In this document: positions 38,101-50,100 of the stretch, one piece after another | How the letters are laid out: the number at the start of each line of letters is the position of its first letter | Position numbering within the stretch: the first letter of the stretch is position 1 | NCBI RefSeq assembly: GCF_004027225.2 | Contig: NC_044282.2 | Span: 61,559,225 to 61,623,224 of the forward strand | Direction: 5' to 3' | From: Strigops habroptila | Taxonomy: Eukaryota > Chordata > Aves > Psittaciformes > Psittacidae | Length of the DNA: 64,000 nt | Notes under the pieces: generated by a model | Seen by the model: the letters and a program-made list of their open reading frames with translations, nothing else | Told to the model about the DNA's origin: nothing | Database searches by the model: none | Position numbers and translations under genes: made by a program

Positions 38101-41100
38101 ATTGCCTGCTAGCAGGTCTTTGAAACCCATAATAAGTGACGTGTTATCTACCGAGTGCACACGTATGGCTCCTCATACTGTAACCACTGAGCACCTCACC
38201 ATTTCTTACTGTCATTATCTCCACAGCTCCAACATAAGACAGAAAAGTGCTGTCACCCTGTTTTGTAGATGAAAAAATGAGGCACAGAAAGACATGAGAC
38301 AGGATTTGTTTGCCCCAACCACACATGACTGCAAGTTAGGCAGTTGGGATGAGGTTTCTCTGGCTGGGTGTCTATGTCTGAAACATAATATTCAAGCCTG
38401 GCTGGTCTGGTCATCACAGGCTCCTTGTGGAGTCAGCAGAGAGCAAACAGTGCTTCCAGAAGGTAATTCATCTCACTTACTGTAGGATGAAAGATCAGCC
38501 CTCTAGAGATGCCTGTTTCTTCCCACAGCCTATGAGGGGGAAGTCATAGCGGGCTGCTGGAAAGGAATACAACTCTAATTGACCTACGCTGGAAGCTGAT
38601 GGCAGAGCATGCAAGGACACAACATTTGCCCGAGTCCTAAGCTCAACCCTTAAATATCACATTGTGCTTTCTCTTTGAGATGGCAAAATCCATGTGCTAC
38701 CCAGCCACTATGGGAAAGCGGCTGTAATCTGCTCAGTCTGCTATGGAAAAAGGAATATAGACTCAGGGATGTTATTGCAATAAATGATTCAGCTCAATGT
38801 ATTAATATATCTCAGTAGTAATTGTATGGTTGAGCCCTGTGCACATCTTTGTAAATGGAACCAAAGAACCAGTTATATGGTCACATATGATAAAAAAGCT
38901 AAACAGATATCTAGAAATGATGCTTGATAAAGAGTATTTGCACAGTAACTTTATTTGAACTATGATGCTTACTCTTTATGCCTAATAGGTCACTCGTGGA
39001 AATTTTTTGCATGTGGACTGCTCTTTACAGACAAGTATTTTGATTTGAAGCTCATAAGTGTTATTCATCTTGATAAGGAAATATGCTTCATAACTTCTTG
39101 ACATGCATGCATTTTGATAACAAGGAATTTCACAGGCACCAAGAAAACAAAATGATTGAATTATTATTGTTCAAAAAACACCTTTTAGCATGGCTAGCAG
39201 TAACTGACAGACCTAAAACCTGTCTCCTGAAAACTGCTGGATGTTTTAAAATGCCCATACCAGCAAAAGGGCAAAAATGCTTTCATTAGAACCCCCACTG
39301 AAAGAACCAAAAATCTGGAAACAACTTTCTTCCAAACACACATCAGAGTGCTGAATCATATTCTGAAAGGTTACATTTCTGACCCTTCTTATGACACAAG
39401 ATCAGTAGCTCTCATCACGCTCCTGCAGAGCTAATTCTCCTTGTGCCTCTGTCATCTGTCATACCGATGAAAAGGGTGCAGAAAGCACAAAAGCTGCTCT
39501 TAACTCCCTTCAAAGCCTGTGGCATTATAGTATCTGGTATGCAAAGCCTAGAGCACTTTGAGCTTGAGAGAAACTGTGTCAAGAAATCACAGTGCTCAGG
39601 GCAAGAGTTTTAACATTGATTCACATGATCTCTCAAATCACTCTCAGGAACTACGAACTAGATGGAACTAGTTGAAAGGTGGGTTTGTATAGCTGGGAAC
39701 CCAGAGCCAATGTAATTGTAAATGCCTTAGTATGAAACTGGAAGGCTGAAGTCTGTCCTAAAGTCCAGAATCGATAAGCTTTTCCTGTAACATCTGGATG
39801 ATGGAATGGAAAGTACATACTTGCCTGCAGATGATACCAAGCTTGGAGGGATTTCATGGATTTTGGAGGGTAAAAACCAGAATTAAATGATTTGCAGCTT
39901 GATAAGGGCAAGTGAAAAGTGCTGCATGTTAAGAAAGACATTTACAAAAACTGCAGATCTGAGAAAATCCAAGTATGCAGCAGTTCTGCATAAAAAATTG
40001 CAGGGAATTATGGTGGATCACAAACTGAATATAAGCTGTCAGTGTCTTATAATTGTAATAAAGGGAAATATCCCAAAGTGCTGTCTGAAAGGCAGAGCCA
40101 TGCCCCATTCTGCTCCCTGCATTTTGAGAAAGCTGAGGTCCAATTGGAGATGCTTCTGAGAACAAGTCAGATGTGAGAAGAGCCTCAGGTCCAGAAAAAT
40201 ATGAAAATAATCCCTTTACTGTAGGGAAGATGGAGAAAAGATGTAATAATATCTTTCCAATGACACACAAAAGATGTCCAAAAAGAGGAAGGGAATGATC
40301 TGATCTCCGTGTTCACATTGGGTAGGACAAGAAATCATGGACTTGAATTGCAATGATGGAGAGGCAATTTAGACATAAGCAAAATCCAATGCTGCAGATA
40401 ATTCACTGCCGGAATGGCTTGCTCAGGGGTGGGATCTCCATCACTGGAGTCTTTTGAGAACAGGTTAAACAAACCAGTGTCAGGAATGATTTAGGTAGAG
40501 TGGATCCTGCCCTGTGGGAGGAGGTGAACTAGCTCAGTGTTTGTCAACCTTTTTGCACTGAAGGACCATCCAACCTTCTGGGAAAGCAGAACAGGTTGCC
40601 TTGTGTGGCATTGCCACAGTGGGTTTCCTTGACAGCCAAATAACAATTAAACTTTGGCTGCTCATTGTTTATTTTATTTTATCTTTGTGATTTTATTTGC
40701 ATGCATCCAGGGACTATGTATGTGCATTTTCATTTAGTTACCTTTTTCCTGTTGTGCCACAGAACATCTTTGATGTCTCCCACGCTTCTTACGCGGTCCA
40801 TAAAACATGGGTTGAGAAACAATGAACTAGCTGACCTGAAGGGATTTCATTTCTCTGTTCCTGCACTGCTGGGCAGCCCCAAAGGGCATGGGACTGACTG
40901 TGCTGCCCCTTGCACTATCCAAGATGCTCAATGGGACCCTCTAACACTTTTTGGCTGTTTCAGATTGTGCTGAGCTCCACAAAGTGTTATTGCTGCATGA
41001 AGTGGAAGCAGTGGTGGTGTGTAGTGGCAGCAGACTGACTGTCTCACATGGCCGTTCCTGTGCATGCGTATTTGCAGGCTTTGATCCTACTGGAGGCATT

Positions 41101-44100
41101 TATACCTCCAGTATACCAACTCTTTTACCCAAATACTATCCAGATGCATGTAAAAGAGAAATTGTGCTGCTGTCCTTCAGTTGAAAAGCTTTTGACAGTT
41201 AAACTGTGCAAAGGTTAACATCTCTCTGCTAATTTTGTTTCATTCTAGTTGCTCTTAGTCTGTATTGCACCCAGGGCAAATGCCTTGACGTGCTGCTTCT
41301 CAGCCTGCTTCTCTGCTGTGTTCTGCAAGCCAAAAGTTCCTCCCATTAATTTAAAAAACATAAGAATATTTTGCTCTGTCATAATGCTCAGTGCTATCAT
41401 GCTGACACCCAGGTTAATCAGTTGACAGTGAAGCTGGGGTTGAACTTGTAGATTAAGACACCTAAGCTTCAGTGTCTCCAGGAGAGCTGAGCGTCTCAGC
41501 TTCCATTATAGCCAAATGAGATGTAGACAAGTCAGGGGAGCACAGACAGTGATTCAGCTCACCCTGTGGGCTACATCTTCTGCTAGTAATTTATACAGCA
41601 CATCTGAGTGTTCCCAGGTACTGGAACTTGCTCATCCACACTATGAAATGGTTCGCACGCTCCCTGGCATGATTCTGGCCTGGGCTGGTAGCACTTTTCC
41701 AGGTATTGTTCAGACACAATTTGGACATTAGCCTGGACCAGAAACCATGCCAAATTCACAGTTTAGATCCAGCCACCTTGTTTTGAAGGGTGTGAGTACG
41801 ATAGTGGGGATATATGTGTTATCTACCTCTCGGTCTCATTATCTATCTCTCATATCACAGCAGATACGTTGCAGGACTTGCAGACAACTCTCACTCTTGG
41901 AGTGGCAGCTCTAGGCTTTGCAGGACACCCCACCATACAGGGCAATGGTGTTTGGGCAGCTAGACCCCATCTCTAGTCACTCAGACCGCCACCAAGCCTT
42001 CCTCATCAGTCTTCCCAGACTTTTGCAAGTCTTCTCTTGCAAAATTTCGGGATTAGTTGTGTAACTACAGCGGTGAAAGCAAAACCGAACAAATCCTAGG
42101 GGCTAGTTGCTAATTGCTGACATGGAGCTGCTTGGCAGCAGAGATGTTTAGGATTTGGTTGGGTGGATTAATGTATCTTATGGACATCAGGCGCCTGCCT
42201 GCTTCATCCCTTCTCTTCTCACTCAGGTCCTGGGTTTCCAACAAATCCCTTCATCCAGACTGGTAGAAGATAGATAGGGAGGAAGGGAGGGGGAAATTGC
42301 TTCTCCCTAGATAAATCATCTCCATCTACTTGCAAGCCATCCTGCATAAAAGCTTAGATGAGTAGAGAATTCATTCCTACATTTACAGAGTGCAAGGATG
42401 CCTGCATGTGATTGTAACCCTGTGAACTCGGGTTGATGTGCTGGGTTGGAGATGAGGGTTATGTCCCATTTCAGTGGCTAGTTCAAGTCAGTAAAACAAC
42501 CTGTCTCCTACAGCAGAGAGGGGCCTCTCTAGGTTAAGCAGCGGAGCCTCTGTACTTTGGCACTGAGGTCCTGGGCTCTCCCTGTAGTGTCAGGCTGTGT
42601 TATTTGTGTGTGTGCACTCATGGATTAATTGTAAACTGATCGCAGAAGCAGGCACTGAGCACTCTGCATTGCCAGCGTAGCCTTATGTCATACAGTCCCT
42701 GGGGAGACATTGTTCGCCAGGGCTTTGGGAAAGGCACAGAAAAGGGGAAAAGTGTTCCTAGCTGTGCATAGAGAAGGTGCAGCACCTTAAAAAGGGGAAT
42801 CCGGTCCAACTGGTTGGGTTGCTGTAATCACACGAAAGGGGAGGAACTGTGGAGAAAGACAGCCAAATGTAGGATGGGGACATGCTTGTTAATACTGGAA
42901 AAGAGACAAATTATGCCTACTTAACTACTTGGCTGCTGCTGAATGCAATGGAGAAGAAGCTGTGTGTTCCCATGCTCCTGACTGTGCAGTGCTGCTTTAA
43001 ATGGAGATTCCCTTGCAGTGTAAACACAGGCTAAGGATGCTGTAAGGAATTGCTTTGTTGCAAAACCCATGGCTGAATGGGAAGAGTTAAATATTCTGTC
43101 TCAAAAGACAACCTAGATTTGCTTTGATTAGTTCACTTAATCTCTTGGGGTGAAAGAGAATAAGCCAGTTACCTCTTGCCTCTGGAACGTACATGGGAGA
43201 AATTTATCTTTGCAAATTGGTGATTGCAGATTGTTTTAATGAGAAGAGGATGTAGCTGTGATCATGAATTGGAAGTGTACGCAGCAGCCGCTTTTCCCCT
43301 TCACCATGTGACAGAGAAAGCCTTTTATATCAATCTGAGGGTCAGAAGGGGACAGGCAGAACCTCCTGTGTTCTCCTCTGGTACACCTTTGTCTGATTTT
43401 ATTCCTGAAGGATGTATTTCTAAGCCCCAAATCCAAAGGTCCAGCTTCAGTTTTTCCTTGGTACTCTGCTAAATGTCATTAGAGGTGAAATTTATATGCA
43501 AAACAGGGATGGGAGGAAAAGGGTGTATTCCTTAATTTACTGTCTGTGTCTGGAAAGTCACGGACATTTGGTAGCTTTCTTCTATTTGGCATTTCACCTG
43601 TCTGGGATGACAGGAATGCCAATTCCACCCTTTCTTCATGCTAACCTTGTTAAAGGTCTTGCAGAGGTGTTAGCAGGAAGGAGAAGAGCTACTTACTTCT
43701 TAGACTTTATTCTCCAATACTGGAATTAAATACATCCAGGTAAAAATAAAGAAAGAAACAAAGGGTTCTTTAATATGATCGCGAAAGAAATTATTTCTCA
43801 ATTACCTTTCATCTGCACAGTATATTTTAAATTATATTCTGCCAGTCCTGCATTTGACCATAGATTTCGGGAAGGAGAAGAGCAGAGAGAAAGGAAAAAG
43901 CTGAATTTCTAGTCTGTTTTGTTCTGAAAGAGAAGGGAAGGGACACTGGACATTCAATCATTTACCCATCATATTAAAAAGTATATAGAAGAACTGCATG
44001 GTTTTCCTTATTAGTTTTAATTTTTGGAGGTCACATTTAACTAAGGATTCCAAATGCCCCTGAGGTTAAATGCAGAAATTAATGCGGTGTGATTTAACCT

Positions 44101-47100
44101 GTGGAGAGCAAGTTGCCAGCTTTCCATAGCTGGCTTCAGGAAACAGGCCAGTGAAGGCAGGGTGTGTGTTTTGGGGATGGCCAACATGTGAGAAAGAAAC
44201 AAACAGGGAAAAGCAGAATTCCCCAACCAGGGGAATTCCCCCAACCAGTTCAGACTTCCCTTTGAAAAGGAGGTGACTTGGGGTCGAAGCTGTTCTTGCT
44301 GTGCTAGGAAGGAGGATGAAGTGGGACTTGCCTGGAATCCGTATTTCACCTCTAGAAAGCCATCTTTAACCATGTTGTGGTTCTGCTGCGTGCAGTTCCC
44401 ACCGGGGATTCCAGCCTATCCTGCCTGCAGCCGCCGTGGTCCTCTGACATTTCCTCCCTCGCGGCACTCTGCGCTGCCCTCGCAGCCAGGACTGCTCTTG
44501 CAGGTTTTTGAGGTAGATTGCACAGATTGTGGTGATGAGGTCAGTCTCCTCCCAGGAGATTCCTGCTGACAGGGCCCTTTCTATCCTCTGCTATCAACAC
44601 AAGCTAAACACCAGCTACTGCCACCATTGCTCCCACCCTGTTTACACAGCTCTGCCTGCTCCGCTCAACGCAGCATTGTTGTTGCCATTGTAGCAAAGCG
44701 ATACATGCTTGTGTGGTTACCTAAGGCTCATTTCTTCCCACAACTGTTTTAATCCTCCTCTTTAGATACCCGTCATAAGCATAGAAATGCTGTGAAGAAT
44801 CTTTGTTGCTACACTGCTGGATCTGTGCCTCAGATTTTCGTGAGACATAGGCAGCTAATTCTGTTACTCTTTCCTCCGCTTCTCTGTAGCAGGAATTTCT
44901 CTTTTATGCAGTGGGACTGTGAGAATAAATACTTTAAATATTGTGAGGCACTCAAATATTGCAGTAGTGGGAGCCACAGAAGTGTCAGGATAGATGAGGA
45001 ATCAGCACTGAACTCATTGCAATTTGGGACCTGATCCTGTAAACACACATCTGAGTCTCCTCCTTTCCATGAGTAAAGCCAAGTCTGAGAGCTGGTCCCA
45101 GGAGCAAAGAGTCTTGTGAGCATGAGTGTGTCCTGGACTAGGCCACCTGGATCCTTTGAGGATTATAAATCATACGTTACATGGCTTCAGAATTTCTTTT
45201 AATGTAGCCTCTGCATTTGTTCCCAGTTCCTACGTGCTCAGCTCTCAAATGAGTCACCAGGAGCTGCTGCTTATGCAGTTTCTCTTGCCTTAAATGTGTG
45301 CTTTATTTTAAGAAACTGGATCTCTGGTTTCTCAGAACCTGAAAATCCTTTTTTCAGTTTGACAAGTGGACAGATGGTCAGAGGCGGAGGATCCTGGTGG
45401 ACCTGTTGGAACGCTGCTCCCCGTCACAGCAGAAATTCTGCGCCAAGCAGCTACAGAATCGAGTCCCCACCGAGGCTCTAGATTTTACCACAAGGCTTCC
45501 TAGAGTCCTGTCTTTATACATCTTTTCCTTCCTGGACCCACGGAGCCTTTGTCGATGTGCACAGGTAAAAAAGCCACCACGCAGCTAAGGTTCAGAAAGT
45601 CAGTTCAGACTTTAATCTAGTCAAGCTAGATTAAAGAAAAGAAACAGCACTAGTTGTCAGCAAAGACATGCCAGTGCTGTTCATGATGCAAGAATGTCTT
45701 CTGACTCGGCAGCCTGGTGCCAAATTCTTAGTGATGCTTTTGTGAGACCGAATGCAACACTGCCACAGATCCTAAATTAAGCTAGATTGGCCAAGATTTA
45801 CAGAAGTGAAGAATAATTTTGGATGCTCAGCTCTAAGGCATTTAAAATGTGGCACTTTACAAGACTGATTCTTCCCAAAGAGGAGGCCTGGTACTTTCTG
45901 AAAATCATGTTCTTTTAAAGTACCTTGCACTGTGTGCAAAATCATGAATTGCTTTGAAAAATATTCGCTTTGTGCTAGTTGCAAAGAACTGCGCATGATG
46001 CTTTAAGAAAACCAGATCCTTTAAAATCCTTGAGAGTAAAGTGTTGGATGTGGAGAAGCAGAGAGGTTACAGATGTGCTTTTGAGCACAGTGCCTAGGGA
46101 TTCAGTGTTTTGAGCACAGTGGCTAAGACTCCAAAAATATATCTGCATGAGACAAAGTGCTGTGAGGTGATGCCCAAAGTAGTTCTGAATGAATAAGTTC
46201 AGATATCAGTGACACCATTACTGCCCTAACATAGCACTCCATATAGTACTATGAATATATCAAAATCTCAGCTTGTTTAAAGCTTGCTCTAGTATCTTTC
46301 TCCAGCATTTCATGTTTTATGTGGCTGCAAATCACGCTATTCATTCACAGGCAGGGAGATAACAGGTTAGGAAATTGCTTACTTAGAAAGAAAGGTCTTT
46401 CCAATGCCACTTGTGTTATATCATTGGGCAGCTGCTATTATAAGCATGGCAGTGCCAATAGATGACATTTGTCCTTAAGTTGGAACAAGCTTTATCAGTG
46501 GAAACAAAGGGTTTATTCCAACTACTGTATTCTCATAGAGTAGTAGTGCAGGAAGTTGCCCCAGATAAGCTGAAATTTTTCCTCTTGGCCCATCATTTCT
46601 GGACTCTTTCACCCTATGCTGGAGATCAGCTAACAGGCACTGAGCATGTCATGAATGCCTCAAATGGTTTAAACGGTTTAATGAAAGGTTTAAATGGAGC
46701 ATAAACAGTGCTGAAGAATTGTACTAGTTTAAGGACATAGGAGAATTACATCCAGCACAGAAGTCTCTAGCTGCCATTTCGGATGCTTGAGACCCCAAGG
46801 TTTCCAACTTACTGGGCATTCACAGGTGAGCTGGTACTGGAAGTACCTGTCTGAACTGGATCAGCTCTGGATGAAGAAATGCCTGCGTTTCGGCTGGTAT
46901 ATCAACTTCTCCCCAACCCCCTTTGAGCAAGGAATCTGGAAGAAACATTACATTGAGATGGTGAAAGAGCTGCATGTCACGAGACCAAAGGTACATACCT
47001 ACCACTGCTAGAGATGTTTGGGGCCAGTGGGAAAGTCCGGCTGCTTGGGTTCCTCACCCCTTTGCCTCTTTATCTGTCTTAACCTCCTCCTAGTAAAATG

Positions 47101-50100
47101 GAAGATTCATCATTTTAAATTAGAATCTAAACTCCTGTGTTGCCGTACATTCTGCTTTCCCATCATCCATCCCTGGCTGGGGAGGGGGAAGTGAAAATCT
47201 CACTGGTTGGGAGAAGCAATCACCAAGGTCAATCTGCTGTCCTTTCAGGATGTTCTGAAGTAATCCTGTATATTTCTCTCTCCAGCACTCAAGGCTATTC
47301 CCCTCTTTTTTTCCTCAGTTTATAGAGCAAATGGTAGCTTGCCTCGACCTGATTAAGCAGAGATGGGGTACCCAGCAGCACACTTGCTGGCATTTCAGAG
47401 TCCCTTTACCTGGTGGAAAGGAAAAACAGGACCCTTATGCCTGTTACAGCCCTTGGTGTTGTCTCTTTCTCTCTTCTTCAAAGGTGGCAGGGACATTTTG
47501 GGGAGGTGGAGCATTACTTGATAGCCATTGCTTTCTCCTGAGACTCACTGATGCCATGCCTACTTTGCAGGGCTGTGAGGGGGGATTCTTCTGCCCTGAA
47601 TTCCAAACTCAGCCCTCTAATTTTAAGCAAACTCCCCCACAGACTTTCTCTGTAGTCAATAGATAGAAGACAATGCATCTCAAAAGCAGCTCAGCTCATC
47701 TTAATACAGATTATGGGACATGGGTGATGACATGCACTATCAAGGTGCCTATTTCTGTCCATTGACCATAACGGAACCTGGAGAGACTAATTTAGAGTTA
47801 ATACTCAATTCTCAGAAGCCTAAAGTTAGGCAAAATAAATGTCATTTTCATTATAGGCTAAAATTTATTTTCTTCTTTTAACCTCTCTTATTAGACTCCT
47901 TCAAAGGATGAGTTTGTAGTTATTGATGTGCAGCCGATAAGAAGCAACGTCCCAGAGGGAAAACTTTTTGTGCCGGGAAGGAGGACAAAGAAAGCGAAGA
48001 AAGAGCTCCCACCATGGCGTTCATCAGACAGGCATCCCACAGACACCATCCGATTCAACTACCTCAACAACTACGATCCCATCGAGCAGGCCAGACAGGC
48101 GTAAGAGCTTTTCTTTTGCCTACCTTCTGCTTTTTCTGCAACATAGGGTATGTCTGTGTACTTTGGAAGCTCACTGCCTGTGCTTCAAGCTGCCTGAAGT
48201 CCTATAGCTCAGCAACATGGTGGCAAACCCACTTTGCTGCTCTTTCTTTTTTTCTTGGATTGATCTTGGTCCAGTTGTAGTTGCAACTTCACTACTTTAT
48301 GTCCTTTTAGCGCTGAGCAGGTTAGTGGCTGCCTGTAAAATAGGCTGTAACTCTTGGGGATGTTACACAGCTGTAATGGGAAGAATCTCGACAAGAGTTT
48401 GTTCAAGAGCTTTTAAATACAGCTGCAAGGTTGAGAGGAATCTGTCACTTTTGCACAGAAGAGGAAGAATTAATTGTGACAAAATATAATCTGATCACTT
48501 CGAGGATCTTCTGGCTGAAAAGAGATTTAGATGACTGAATGGGGGTGCAGGTGTAAAAGTATGAATATCCTATAGAACATTTAAATAATGAATATATTTG
48601 CATCTATACTGCCTGGGATAGACTGCCTAGATCTATCTGGTTTTGAGCTCTCAGGATTATCTGGTCATCAACTGGCAAAAGAAAGGCATTTCCACCACGA
48701 AGTATAGTTTTGCACATCAACTTGTGTTAGGACTGCCCCATGTTTTCCTTGGACACATCTGGCACCAGATGTTTTCAGAATCTTAGATCTGTGGCCAAAT
48801 TTCTATGCATTAACAAGCATCAGTAGAAGCAATAGGAAGGAGGCAGCAGTAGTCACCTGTGGGCAGTGTTTGGCCCATTTCTAGGTGAAGTCTCTGTTAA
48901 TACCACCTCTCATTTTTCATGGGCTCACAGCAGTTACCTCAATTCAGCTGATGTGCCATAACTTGTGGAACTGGTCAGACTGTCATTAGTCTGAGCCTGG
49001 TGAACAGGTAATGGATTGATAAGTGCCTAGTTCCTGTGTGAGTCCCTGTGAAAAAGACTGCACAGCCTCTCACCCAACCACGTGTGGAGAGAGGAGGAGA
49101 TTCCTCTTCACTGTGCCAACAAAAACCTTGGGAACTCACTGAGCCACAATGTAAGTATCCAGACTGCACTTTCAGTAAATAACTGATAGAGCTAAGATTA
49201 GCCCTGTGCACAGGAACAACCAACCCATGCATTATCCTAGCTGAGTGATTACTTGGCTAAGCAGTCGTGCACTTACGTAGTCTCTTTCTCAATGTGATTA
49301 ACTTTGCTGGACCCACCACTCCTCCGGCGTGTTCCACAAAGTTCCCAGTGTCTGAGCAAAAACCATTTATGAATCATTTTTTAATCCGCGTCCCCTAGTC
49401 CTAGGATACTGCAGTACTTCAAAGAGCTTTCCAGTTTCCACCTCACCCTCTTTCTGTGGTATGTTTCCAAACTCTAGCACCATTTTAGGTAGAGTTCTTT
49501 GAGGCTTTTAAAGAAGTATTTTGACAAAATGCCTCTTGTTGCAAATGGATGTCATAGAATCATAGACCTGATATTATTTTTCAGTTGTGCTAAATGTTTC
49601 TAGGTAGCAGCTCCCGAAGGTTTCTGTGAGGTTTAGAGTTCCTTTGTGCTGGCTGTGACCCAGTGTCAAACGTGAGACAAGCCTTGTTTGAAGAGTTTAA
49701 AAGTTGTTTGTTCCAGCATTGAGCTGTAGACGCAGCTGGCAACCAGATGCAAATGATTTTGAGTTGCTAATGATACAGTAAGCACACTGACTGTTTTCTC
49801 CTCCTAAGTGAGATTTGAGCCTCTATCCATTTGTGCAGTGGAGAATATTTTAATGCCAAGTGTTCCAGCAAATCTAGCATTTATTCATAATTACAGAGGA
49901 TTATTGCAGGGAGAGAAATGAATCCTGTGAGATTTGCTTGTTTATCAAGGATCTTCCTTTAATATCACTTAAGCTGAAAGTAATTACTAGTGTGTAGTCT
50001 CATCTGTAATGGTTATTCAGCAACACAGGTGTGCCGTTTCAGGTGCTGACCCAGCTTCCCACTCACATAATGATATTCTGGTGCTTCTTTTCTATGGACA

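Larger units (their letters stand above)
37795..45357 (+). other. FBXO16: FBXO16 intron 3
   Basis: The intron begins GTAAAC and ends TTTTTTCAG. It holds an ancient CR1/L3-like element (39.76-40.85 kb) split by a 290-bp hAT-like element. A 9-bp-arm hairpin lies at 41.09 kb and a kappaB-like palindrome at 44.23 kb. The rest shows no gene. Confidence 0.85.

Noticed and set aside
49551..49570. TCATAGAATCATAG as a separate CR1 insertion
   Set aside because: Only two tail octamers are present without any adjoining CR1 sequence; it could be a remnant or chance.
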